64,000 nt of DNA from contig NZ_CP154855.1 in assembly GCF_047302425.1 (NCBI RefSeq), positions 3,224,001 through 3,288,000 on the forward strand, read 5' to 3'. A program made the translations under genes and the position numbers. Shown here in pieces: positions 1-7,417 of the stretch. The notes beneath the pieces are model-generated. The model made no database searches, was not told where the DNA came from, and saw nothing but the letters and a program-made list of their open reading frames with translations. Position 1 is the stretch's first letter, and each line of letters starts with the position of its first letter. This stretch comes from Oceanitalea sp047302425 (lineage in GTDB: Bacteria; Actinomycetota; Actinomycetes; Actinomycetales; Actinomycetaceae).

Positions 1-104
1 TGGCGTAGGGTGAGGGGCGGCAGCACTTTCCCCCATATGCGTTCACAGGAAAAGAGTTGCCACGACCCCTTCGTGATCGATGACGACTCACACCTGGAGG
101 AACG

Positions 105-2624
105 TTGACCAAGAGAACCGCCGGCGCCCGCATCGGCGCCGCCACCTGCCTCGCGGCGGGGATGCTGCTCGCGTCCACCGTCCCCGCGGGCGCCACGTCC
201 ACGCCGGACTCGGCGAACCCGATCGACCACATCGTCAGCAACATGACGGTCGACGAGCTCATCGGCCAGATGACGTGGACCTACGTCTACGGCAACTCCG
301 CCGACGACGCCTCGATGGCCGAGCAGAACCAGGAGCGCTACGGCGTCGACACCCCGCGGGAGGTCGTCGAGACGTTCGACCTCGGCGGCGTCCTCTACTT
401 CGCGTGGTCCAACCCCGGCATCGTCAGCGACCCCGAGCTCACCGCCGAGCTGTCCAACGGCCTGCAGGCCGTGTCCGTGGGCGACGAGGGATCCGGCATC
501 CCGCTCGCGACGACGATCGACCAGGAGGGCGGCATTGTCGCCCGCATGGGTGCCCCGATGACGGTGCTGCCCGGCAACATGGCCCTGGGCGCCACCTTCG
601 ACGCAGCGCTCGCCCGGGCGCAGGGCGAGATCCTTGGCTCCGAGCTCGCCGCCGTCGGCGTCAACGCGGACTTCGCGCCCGTCGTCGACGTCAACACCAA
701 CCCGGCCAACCCGGTCATCGGCGTGCGCTCGATGGGCGAGGACCCGCAGAACGTCGCCGCGCTCGGCGTCGCCCAGATCGAGGGCATGCAGTCCCAGGGC
801 GTCGCCGCCGCGGCCAAGCACTTCCCCGGCCACGGGGACACGGAGACCGACTCCCACACGGGCCTGCCGATCGTCACCTACGACCGCGCCACCCTCGACC
901 AGCACCTCCTGCCCTTCGAGGCGGCCATCGACGCGGGCGTCGACATGATCATGACGGCGCACGTCATCGTCGAGGAGCTCGACCCCGAGATGCCCGGCAC
1001 CCTCTCCCCCGCCGTCCTCACCGGCCTGCTGCGCGAGGAGCTCGGCTTCGATGGCCTCATCACCACCGACGCCCTCGACATGGAGGCACTCAAGGAGCTG
1101 CCCGACAACCCGCTGACCGACGGCGAGATCGCCGTCCTCGCCATCCAGGCCGGCTCGGACATCCTCCTCATGTCGCCCGACGTCCCGGCGACCTTCGAGG
1201 CCGTCAACGCGGCGGTCGAGTCCGGGGACATCACCCGCGAGCGCCTGGAGGAGTCGGTCACCCGGATCCTCGAGTGGAAGGTCGAGCGCGGGGTGTGGGA
1301 GGAGGACCCGAGCGTGCCGGTGGACGAGGTCATGGACGTCGTCGGCAGCGCCGAGCACACCGCCACCGCCCAGGAGATCGCCGACCGGTCGGTCACCCTG
1401 CTGCGCAACGAGGGCGACCTGCTCCCGCTCGACGGCGACGAGTCCGTCTTCGTCACCGGGTGGGGACAGAGCGGGGTGCCGGGCCTCGCCCAGGCCTTCA
1501 CGGACCGCGGCGTGGAGACCGACCACCTCTACACGGCCAACTTCCCGAGCGCCGAGCAGATCGCCCAGGCCGCGGAGGCCGCCGAGGGCCACGACGCGAT
1601 CGTCCTCATGACCCACACCCCGGCGAACGCCGCCCAGACCCAGTCGCAGCGCGACCTCCTGGCGGCACTCCAGGCGACCGACGTCCCGGTGGTCCACGTG
1701 CCGGTGCGCAACCCCTACGACGTCGCCTGGGAGAACCCGGCGCCCGCGCAGCTCGTCACCTACGGCTACCAGCGCCCCTCGCTCCAGGCCGTCGCCGACG
1801 TCGTCCTCGGCAACGTCGAGCCGACCGGCAAGCTCCCCGTCAACATCCCGACCGCCGACGGCGAGGGCGTGCTCCACCCGATCGGCTTCGGTCTCGGCTA
1901 CGAGGACGAGGAGCCGCAGCACCCGCAGGACCCGGACCAGGAGCACGGCTTCTTCCTCTCCAACAGCTGGCGCGGCGGGGTGGCCGACCACGCCTTCATG
2001 TACGGCCGCTTCAGCGACGAGGTCCTCATCGGCGACTGGGACGGCGACGGCCGCGACTCCATCACCGTGCGCCGGGGGAACACCTTCTTCGTCAACAACG
2101 CCCCCAGGGGCGGGACCGCCGACCGCGTCTTCGCCTACGGACGCCCCGGGGACGACGTCCTCGTCGGCGACTGGGACGGCGACGGGGAGGACACCCTGGC
2201 GGTGCGCCGCGGGGCCACCTTCCACGTGAAGAACTCCCTGAGCGGGGGCGCCGCGGACCACGTCGTCACCTACGGCCGCCCCGGGGACGACGTCCTCGTC
2301 GGTGACTGGGACGGCGACGGCGAGGACACCTTCGCCGTGCGCCGCGGGGCCACCTTCCACGTGCGCAACGCGATGGCCGGCGGCCGCGCCGACGCCACCT
2401 TCACCTACGGCCGCGCCGGCGACGAGGTGCTGGCCGGCGACTGGAACGGCGACGGCGAGGACACCTTCGGCGTCCGCCGCGGGCGCACCTTCCACATCGC
2501 CAACAGCCTGCGCGGCGGCGCCGCGGAGATCGTCATGGACTTCGGCCGCCCCGGCGACGAGGTCTACGTCGGCGACTGGGACGGCAACGGCATCGACACG
2601 ATCGGCCTGCGCCGCACCCCCTGA
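105..2624 (+). CDS. Secreted glycoside hydrolase family 3 protein with five-repeat C-terminal module
   Basis: GH3 glycosidase, probably a beta-N-acetylhexosaminidase-type enzyme acting on wall or environmental glycans outside the cell. A TTG start is chosen because GGAGGA lies about 5 nt upstream and the frame opens with a basic, then hydrophobic signal peptide (residues about 1-30). The GH3 N-domain spans roughly residues 40-390 and carries the NagZ-like motif KHFPGHGDTETDSH (about 239-252) and the nucleophile region TTDALDM with Asp322. The His of the DSH motif is the NagZ-type catalytic dyad, which favours hexosaminidase over beta-glucosidase. A GH3 C-domain follows (about 425-590). Residues about 615-839 are five 45-residue repeats with a GDWDGDGxDT core, shared with four other secreted proteins in the window. 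It stands alone and is followed by a strong hairpin. Family is confident; substrate is inferred. Confidence 0.9.
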   Translation: MTKRTAGARIGAATCLAAGMLLASTVPAGATSTPDSANPIDHIVSNMTVDELIGQMTWTYVYGNSADDASMAEQNQERYGVDTPREVVETFDLGGVLYFAWSNPGIVSDPELTAELSNGLQAVSVGDEGSGIPLATTIDQEGGIVARMGAPMTVLPGNMALGATFDAALARAQGEILGSELAAVGVNADFAPVVDVNTNPANPVIGVRSMGEDPQNVAALGVAQIEGMQSQGVAAAAKHFPGHGDTETDSHTGLPIVTYDRATLDQHLLPFEAAIDAGVDMIMTAHVIVEELDPEMPGTLSPAVLTGLLREELGFDGLITTDALDMEALKELPDNPLTDGEIAVLAIQAGSDILLMSPDVPATFEAVNAAVESGDITRERLEESVTRILEWKVERGVWEEDPSVPVDEVMDVVGSAEHTATAQEIADRSVTLLRNEGDLLPLDGDESVFVTGWGQSGVPGLAQAFTDRGVETDHLYTANFPSAEQIAQAAEAAEGHDAIVLMTHTPANAAQTQSQRDLLAALQATDVPVVHVPVRNPYDVAWENPAPAQLVTYGYQRPSLQAVADVVLGNVEPTGKLPVNIPTADGEGVLHPIGFGLGYEDEEPQHPQDPDQEHGFFLSNSWRGGVADHAFMYGRFSDEVLIGDWDGDGRDSITVRRGNTFFVNNAPRGGTADRVFAYGRPGDDVLVGDWDGDGEDTLAVRRGATFHVKNSLSGGAADHVVTYGRPGDDVLVGDWDGDGEDTFAVRRGATFHVRNAMAGGRADATFTYGRAGDEVLAGDWNGDGEDTFGVRRGRTFHIANSLRGGAAEIVMDFGRPGDEVYVGDWDGNGIDTIGLRRTP
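1948..2621 (+). repeat. Five tandem 45-residue GDWDGDG repeats (GH3 protein tail)
   Basis: Coding repeat with a period of 135 nt. Each unit reads approximately F-x-x-x-N-S, then G-G-x-A-D, then Y-G-R-P-G-D-x-V, then GDWDGDGxDT, then V-R-R-G. Five GDW cores are present, one with Asn in place of Asp (GDWNGDG). The Asp-rich loop resembles FG-GAP/VCBS calcium-binding loops. Confidence 0.85.
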
Positions 2625-2638
2625 GCCACCCGAGCGAC

Positions 2639-2681
2639 CGAGGAGGACGTGTCCCGCCGAGCGCGGGGCACGTCCTCCTCG
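2639..2681. terminator. Strong hairpin terminator after the GH3 gene
   Basis: An inverted repeat of 19 nt arms (2639-2657 and 2663-2681) has one G-T wobble and a 5-nt loop, starting 15 nt after the stop codon. There is no T-run after it, as is usual in high-GC actinobacteria. Confidence 0.75.
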
Positions 2682-2939
2682 CGTTATACCTGTCACAGTT
2701 CAGTAACTTTTATGGAAGTGGTAAAGCCGCAGGTCAGCTCGACGATATCGACGCTCAGCGAGCGGCCTGAGAGACCCCGACGTACCCTCCGCTGCTGGCC
2801 GCGAGCACATTTCGGTGGCATGGTGGATTGCCGTTCCCCCAGTCCACCGAAGTTTGCGATGCCCGCCCCCAGGCGCGGTGATCGTGAGCGGCCACGGCGC
2901 CTCCACGCCGTGACCACACCGAGCCGCAGTGAGGTGAGC
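2682..2939. other. Intergenic region before the betaine transporter operon
   Basis: This stretch contains no convincing gene. Its first part (about 2682-2730) is notably AT-rich for this genome and probably holds promoter or osmoregulatory sequence for the transporter operon, but I cannot assign -35/-10 boxes. The open frame running through it is not supported: the ABC ATPase homology begins only at about 2946. Confidence 0.4.
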
Positions 2940-4247
2940 GTGAGCGCGCTACGCGCAGAGAACGTCTACAAGGTCTTCGGACGCCGGTCCCAGGAAGCCG
3001 TCCGCCGGCTCCGGGCCGGCGCGACCCGTGACGAGGTCAAGCCCATGGGCACGGCCGCTGTCATCGACGCGTCCTTCGAGGTGCAGCAGGGCGAGACCTT
3101 CGTCGTCATGGGTCTGTCGGGCTCCGGCAAGTCGACCCTCATCCGGATGCTCAACGGCCTGCTCACCCCCACGGCCGGGCGCGTCCTCATCGGTGAGCAG
3201 AGCATCACCGACGTCCCGCCGGCCGAGCTGCGCGAGATCCGCCGCACGAAGATCTCCATGGTCTTCCAGCACTTCGCGCTGCTCCCCCACCGCACCGTCC
3301 TCGACAACGTCGCCTACCCGCAGGAGATCCGCGGGATGGTCAGGTCCGAGCGTCTCGCCAAGGCCGAGGAGGCCGTGGCCCTCACCGGCCTGGCCGGCTG
3401 GGAGGACTCCCTGCCGGCGCAGCTGTCCGGCGGCATGCGTCAGCGCGTGGGCCTCGCCCGCGCCCTGGCCGCGGACACCGACATCCTCCTCATGGACGAG
3501 GCCTTCTCGGCCCTCGACCCACTGATCCGCCGCGAGATGCAGGAGCAGCTCGTCGAGCTGCAGTCGACGCTCGGCAAGACGATCGTCTTCATCACCCACG
3601 ACCTCAACGAGGCGATGTTCCTCGGTGACCGCATCGCCGTCATGCGCGACGGCCGGATCGTCCAGATCGACACCGCCGAGCAGATCCTCGCCGAGCCCGC
3701 GGACGACTACGTCGCCAAGTTCATCGCCGACGTCGACCGCTCCCGCGTCATCACGGCCGGCGCGCTCATGCGGCGGCCCATCTCCGTCGTGCAGCTCGGC
3801 GGCGGACCGGGCGTGGCCCTGCGCGAGCTGCAGGCCACCCAGGGCACCGCCGCCTACGTCGTCGACCGGCGCCGTGTCCTCCACGGCACCGTCTACGACC
3901 AGGACCTGCTCGCCGCCCAGCGGCGCGGGGACCGCACCCTGGAGGGCGTCGTCCGGCCGGACACCTCGGCCGTCTCCCCCGACACCCCGCTGTCGGACAT
4001 GTTCGCCCCCGCCACCGAGGCCCAGCTGCCCCTCGCGGTCACCGACGACGCCGGCCGCCTGGTCGGGGTGGTCCCGCGCGTCTCCATGCTCGAGGCGATG
4101 GTCCCGCCGACCGCCGACGACGACGGCACGGACGTCGCCGCCGACCAGGAGCCGCCGTCGGACGCGTCCGCCGTCGACGCGCCCGGTGGCAACGAGGCGA
4201 CGACCGCCGTCCCCGTCCAGACCCCGCTGGAGGGTGAGGCCCGATGA
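2940..4247 (+). CDS. proV: Glycine betaine/proline ABC transporter, ATP-binding subunit (ProV/OpuAA-like)
   Basis: ATPase of a quaternary-amine (glycine betaine, proline, choline type) importer used in osmoprotection; it works at the inner face of the membrane. Visible motifs are Walker A GLSGSGKST, a Q-loop in MVFQHFALLPHRT, signature LSGGMRQRVGLARAL and Walker B LLMDEAF followed by SALDP. The insert before the core (YKVFGRRSQEAV through VKPMGTAAVID) is typical of ProV. The C-terminal part (about residues 290-400) looks like tandem CBS domains, which sense ionic strength in OpuA, followed by a disordered acidic tail. GTG at 2940 is preferred (GAGG 5 nt upstream; GTG 2934 is an alternative). 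Its stop overlaps the permease start (ATGA). About 435 aa, versus about 400 for E. coli ProV. Confidence 0.92.
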   Translation: MSALRAENVYKVFGRRSQEAVRRLRAGATRDEVKPMGTAAVIDASFEVQQGETFVVMGLSGSGKSTLIRMLNGLLTPTAGRVLIGEQSITDVPPAELREIRRTKISMVFQHFALLPHRTVLDNVAYPQEIRGMVRSERLAKAEEAVALTGLAGWEDSLPAQLSGGMRQRVGLARALAADTDILLMDEAFSALDPLIRREMQEQLVELQSTLGKTIVFITHDLNEAMFLGDRIAVMRDGRIVQIDTAEQILAEPADDYVAKFIADVDRSRVITAGALMRRPISVVQLGGGPGVALRELQATQGTAAYVVDRRRVLHGTVYDQDLLAAQRRGDRTLEGVVRPDTSAVSPDTPLSDMFAPATEAQLPLAVTDDAGRLVGVVPRVSMLEAMVPPTADDDGTDVAADQEPPSDASAVDAPGGNEATTAVPVQTPLEGEAR

Positions 4248-5110
4248 ACGACTTCCGCATCCCCGTCGGCGACTGGGCCGACGCGCTCGTCGACTGGCTG
4301 ACGACCAACCTCTCGGCCCTCTTCGGCCTCGTCGCCGACGGGCTCCGCGCGCTCTTCGACCTCGCCGAGCTCGCCTTCCTGACCCCGCCCTTCTGGGTCG
4401 TCGTCCTCGTCCTCGCCGCCGTCGCCTTCTTCGCCAAGAGCTGGAAGCTGGCGCTGGCCACCGTCGTCGGGCTGCTGCTCATCGTCGGCATGAACCAGTG
4501 GGACAACGCGATGGCGACGATCGCGCTCGTCGTCGTCGCCTCGGTCATCGCCACCGTCATCGCGATCCCGCTGGGGATCTGGGCGGCCCGCAGCGGCACG
4601 GTCTCCGCGGCCCTGCGCCCGGTGCTCGACTTCATGCAGACGATGCCCGCCTTCGTCTACCTCCTGCCCGCCGTCATCCTCTTCCGGGTGGGCGTCGTGC
4701 CCGGCATCGTCGCGACGATCATCTTCGCAATGGCCCCGGGCGTGCGCTTCACCGAGCTCGGCATCCGGCAGGTCGACCGCGAGGTCGTCGAGGCCGGGCA
4801 CGCCTTCGGTGCCACCCCGGGCCGCATCCTGCGCCAGGTGCAGCTGCCGCTCGCGCTGCCGACGATCATGGCCGGCGTCAACCAGCTCATCATGCTCTCG
4901 CTGTCGATGGTCGTCATCGCCGGCATGGTCGGCGCCCCCGGGCTCGGGCAGCCGGTGGTCCAGTCCCTGCAGAGCGTCAACATCGGGCTGGGCGCCGAGG
5001 CGGGACTCTCCGTCGTCATCCTCGCGATGTACCTCGACCGGGTCACCGCCGCCCTCGGCGACCGGGCGCCCGTCTCGCGCGCCCTCAAGGTCCGCGCCGC
5101 CGAGGACTGA
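4244..5110 (+). CDS. proW: Glycine betaine/proline ABC transporter permease (ProW/OpuAB-like)
   Basis: Membrane permease of the betaine importer encoded with the adjacent ATPase and binding protein. The 288-residue protein has several hydrophobic segments (for example around 45-65, 75-95, 100-125, 145-175 and 210-240) and the binding-protein-dependent transport domain with an EAA-type loop near EAGHAFGATPGRILRQVQLP (about 185-204), the contact site for the ATPase. The start overlaps the ATPase stop by 4 nt, indicating translational coupling. A short spacer of about 80 nt separates it from the binding-protein gene. Family is confident; the exact substrate is inferred from the operon. Confidence 0.92.
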   Translation: MNDFRIPVGDWADALVDWLTTNLSALFGLVADGLRALFDLAELAFLTPPFWVVVLVLAAVAFFAKSWKLALATVVGLLLIVGMNQWDNAMATIALVVVASVIATVIAIPLGIWAARSGTVSAALRPVLDFMQTMPAFVYLLPAVILFRVGVVPGIVATIIFAMAPGVRFTELGIRQVDREVVEAGHAFGATPGRILRQVQLPLALPTIMAGVNQLIMLSLSMVVIAGMVGAPGLGQPVVQSLQSVNIGLGAEAGLSVVILAMYLDRVTAALGDRAPVSRALKVRAAED

Positions 5111-5189
5111 CCCTCCCCCGGGCCGTGTGGCCCCTCCCACGACACCAGCACCTCCACGAAACCTCACCATGCACACGAAAGGACGAATG

Positions 5190-6089
5190 ATGAAGAACAC
5201 CCGACGCCGCGGAGCGGTCCTCGCCTCCGCCACCGCCCTCGCCCTGACCCTCGTCGCCTGCGCCGACGAGGCCGGCTCCGAGGACACCGCGACCGGCACG
5301 GACGCCGGACCCATCACCATCGGCATCCACTCGGGCTGGGAGGAGGGCATCGCCGTCTCCCACCTGTGGCAGCACATCCTCGAGGAGCAGGGCTACGAGG
5401 TGGAGATGGAGACGGCGGACGCCGGCGTCGTCTTCACCGGCCTCGCCCAGGGCGACTACGACGTCAACTTCGACACCTGGCTGCCCCTGACCCACGGTGA
5501 GTACCTCGACCAGTACGGCGAGGACCTCGAAGAGCTCGGCACCTGGTTCGAGGAGGCCCCGCTGACCATCGCGGTCAACGAGGACGCCCCCATCGACTCC
5601 CTCGCCGAGCTCGCGGACAACGCCGACCTCTTCGACAACCGCCTCATCGGCATCGAGGCCGGCGCCGGCCTCACCCGCGTCACCCAGGAGCAGGTCATCC
5701 CGACCTACGGCCTGGAGGGCATGGAGTACCTCATCTCCTCCACCCCCGCCATGCTCACCGAGCTGAGCGCGGCCATCGACGCCGGCGAGAACGTCGTCGT
5801 CACCCTGTGGCGCCCGCACTGGGCCTACGACGAGTTCCCCATCAAGGACCTCGCGGACCCCGAGGGCGCGCTCGGCGAGCCGGACGACATCTACACCTAC
5901 GGCACCGCCGGCTTCTCCGACACCTACCCCGAGGTCGCGGAGTGGCTCGCGGACTTCACGATGACCGACGACCAGCTCCACGAGCTCGAGAACATCATGT
6001 TCAACGAGCTGGACGGCTCGGACAACGACGCCGCCGTGGACCAGTGGCTCGAGGCGAACCCCGACTTCGTCGACTCGATCGTCGGCTGA
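5190..6089 (+). CDS. Glycine betaine-binding lipoprotein (OpuAC/ProX-like)
   Basis: Extracytoplasmic substrate-binding lipoprotein of the same transporter. The N-terminus is basic then hydrophobic and ends in a lipobox-like LVAC at about residues 20-23, so the Cys is probably lipidated and anchors the protein to the membrane. The mature domain is OpuAC-like (about residues 45-295), with conserved-looking aromatic positions (GWEEGI, FDTWLPL, LWRPHWAYDEF) that in this family form the cage for the quaternary amine. ATG 5190 is chosen over 5187 because AAAGGA at 5178-5183 is then 6 nt away. It is the last gene of the three-gene operon and is followed by two strong hairpins. Confidence 0.92.
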   Translation: MKNTRRRGAVLASATALALTLVACADEAGSEDTATGTDAGPITIGIHSGWEEGIAVSHLWQHILEEQGYEVEMETADAGVVFTGLAQGDYDVNFDTWLPLTHGEYLDQYGEDLEELGTWFEEAPLTIAVNEDAPIDSLAELADNADLFDNRLIGIEAGAGLTRVTQEQVIPTYGLEGMEYLISSTPAMLTELSAAIDAGENVVVTLWRPHWAYDEFPIKDLADPEGALGEPDDIYTYGTAGFSDTYPEVAEWLADFTMTDDQLHELENIMFNELDGSDNDAAVDQWLEANPDFVDSIVG

Positions 6090-6104
6090 CCCGACGGGTC
6101 GTGA

Positions 6105-6144
6105 ACGACGGCCCCGCTGCCCTCCCGGGCGGCGGGGCCGTCGT
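6105..6144 (+). terminator. Hairpin terminator of the betaine transporter operon
   Basis: Perfect 13-bp arms (ACGACGGCCCCGC at 6105-6117 and its complement at 6132-6144) lie 15 nt after the stop codon of the binding-protein gene. Confidence 0.8.
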
Positions 6145-6153
6145 CGTTGTCAC

Positions 6154-6211
6154 GGAGAACCCGGCTCTCGCGGGAAGGGAGCACCCTCCCTGCGCGAGAG
6201 CCGGATTCTCC
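6154..6211. terminator. Second long hairpin between convergent genes
   Basis: Arms of 19 nt with one mismatch (6154-6172 and 6193-6211) and a loop that itself folds (AGGGAG/CTCCCT). It lies between the transporter operon and the convergent Trm112-like gene, whose stop is at 6219, and probably serves both directions. Confidence 0.65.
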
Positions 6212-6218
6212 GGGTCGG

Positions 6219-6425
6219 CTAGAGCTCGCGCGCTTCCTCGGGGAGGAGCACCGGGACGCCGTCGCGCACGGGGTAGGCGAGCGGCCGCTCGGCGTCGGTG
6301 GAGCGCAGCTCGGGCGTGCCGTCGGGAGCGGTGCCCTCGACGAGCTCCGCGCCGGTCACGGGGCAGCGCAGGATGTCCCGCACCCAGGGCTCGATAGTCG
6401 CCGGCTGCTCGCTCGCACTCATCAC
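6219..6425 (-). CDS. Trm112 family protein (UPF0434/YcaR-like)
   Basis: A 68-residue protein with the Trm112-type core ILRCPVTGAEL and a C-terminal AYPVRDGVPVLLPEEA segment, typical of bacterial YcaR-like proteins. Eukaryotic Trm112 activates methyltransferases; the bacterial role is not established. Only one Cys of the usual zinc-finger pairs is visible (RCP), so zinc binding is doubtful, as in many bacterial members. It reads in the same direction as, and 51 nt downstream of, the DUF3499 gene; actinobacterial genomes often keep these together. Confidence 0.85.
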   Translation of the reverse strand: MMSASEQPATIEPWVRDILRCPVTGAELVEGTAPDGTPELRSTDAERPLAYPVRDGVPVLLPEEAREL

Positions 6426-6476
6426 TTGCTCCGTCTCCCTGCGCCCGGTGCGCAGGTCTCCAGCGTAGTCGCCGGG

Positions 6477-6878
6477 TCAGTCCGCCTCGCCGGGCAGCAC
6501 CCGCAGATGGCCGCGGCGGCCGAGCTCGGGCTCGGGCAGGCGGTGGGTGACCGGGGCGGGGGCCGCCGTGCCGGGCCGGGTGGCCGGCAGCGAGGGGCCC
6601 GGGCGGGCGCGGGAGGCCTCGCGCACGGCGTCGGCCAGCGCCTCGATGTCGTCCGGGCTGGGCGGGGCGGGCACGAACTCGGTGGCGAGGCGCACGACCT
6701 CCCAGCCGCGCGGGGCGGTGAGGCGGTGCGCGTGCTCCTCGCAGAGGTCGTAGGAGTGCGGCTCGGACTGGGTGGCCAGCGGGCCGAGCACGGCGGTGGA
6801 GTCCGCGTACACGTAGGTGAGGGTCGCCACCGCGGGACGGCCGCAGGCAGCGCGGGTGCAGTGGCGGGAGGCTCTCAC
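6477..6878 (-). CDS. DUF3499 family protein
   Basis: Conserved actinobacterial protein of unknown function. The N-terminus carries a Cys-rich element (RHCTRAACGRPA) followed by ATLTYVYADSTAVLGPLAT and SYDLCEEHAHRLTAPRGWEV, which together define DUF3499; the Cys/His spacing suggests a metal site. The GTG at 6878 starts the protein just before RASRHCTRAAC, as in most family members; a GTG two codons upstream (6884) is possible. The C-terminal about 50 residues are Pro/Ala-rich and variable. The gene diverges from the zincin-like gene at 6980, and the gene order matches the whiB2 neighbourhood of mycobacteria (Rv3258c). Confidence 0.88.
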   Translation of the reverse strand: MRASRHCTRAACGRPAVATLTYVYADSTAVLGPLATQSEPHSYDLCEEHAHRLTAPRGWEVVRLATEFVPAPPSPDDIEALADAVREASRARPGPSLPATRPGTAAPAPVTHRLPEPELGRRGHLRVLPGEAD

Positions 6879-6967
6879 GCCCACGACGGTACAACGTCCC
6901 ACCGACACCGCCGGCACGGGCACGCCGGACGGCCCGCGCACCGCAGGGTGGGGAGGCGCACAGCGCC

Positions 6968-6973
6968 TACGAT
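6968..6973 (+). promoter_or_regulatory. -10 box of a leaderless promoter (TACGAT)
   Basis: TACGAT ends 6 nt before the GTG at 6980, so the transcript would begin at or next to the start codon. There is no good ribosome-binding site. The same geometry recurs at other genes in the window. Confidence 0.5.
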
Positions 6974-6979
6974 CGAGGG

Positions 6980-7408
6980 GTGCCCGACGACCTCGTGATC
7001 CCCTCCCGCCGGACCGCCCGCCGGCGGGACCGACGCGGGCGCGGGCTGCGCGGGCCCCTCCTGCCGCCGACCCTGCCGGGCTGGCGCACGCGCAGCGAGG
7101 CCTTCGACGACGCCGTGCTCGGTGCTGTCGAGCGCCTCGAGAAGCGGTGGTCGCGCCAGCTGTCGGCGGTCGAGTTCGGCGTCGAGGAGGTCCCGCCGTC
7201 GGACCCGAGCCCGTGGGAGAGCGAGGCCGTCGCCCTCGGCCGCTACTTCCCGGCCGACGCGGCCGCCGGCCTCACCGACCGCATCGTCCTCTACCGCCGC
7301 CCGATCCAGTCGCGCTGCGAGGACGCCACCGAGCTCAACCTCCTGGTCGAGGAGGTCGTCCGGGAGCAGGTGGCCCACCTCCTGGGGCGGGACCCCGAGG
7401 ACCTCTGA
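6980..7408 (+). CDS. Metallopeptidase (zincin)-family protein with degenerate active site
   Basis: A 142-residue protein of the small zincin-like family next to DUF3499 in actinobacteria (compare mycobacterial Rv3259). The N-terminus is very basic (RRTARRRDRRGRG). The body has AFDDAVLGAVERLE, VEFGVEEVPPSD and a C-terminal VVREQVAHLLGRDPEDL. In active members this last segment carries HExxH; here the aligned residues read EQVAH, so the first zinc His and the catalytic Glu are replaced and only the last His remains. Peptidase activity is therefore unlikely. Start is a GTG with a leaderless promoter. It converges with the DUF5719 gene 9 bp away. Confidence 0.78.
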   Translation: MPDDLVIPSRRTARRRDRRGRGLRGPLLPPTLPGWRTRSEAFDDAVLGAVERLEKRWSRQLSAVEFGVEEVPPSDPSPWESEAVALGRYFPADAAAGLTDRIVLYRRPIQSRCEDATELNLLVEEVVREQVAHLLGRDPEDL

Positions 7409-7417
7409 GCGCTCGGC

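Noticed and set aside
2649..2939. Upstream extension of the betaine ATPase gene
   Set aside because: Homology starts after 2940, the extension runs through the terminator hairpin of the GH3 gene, and a good start with ribosome site exists at 2940.
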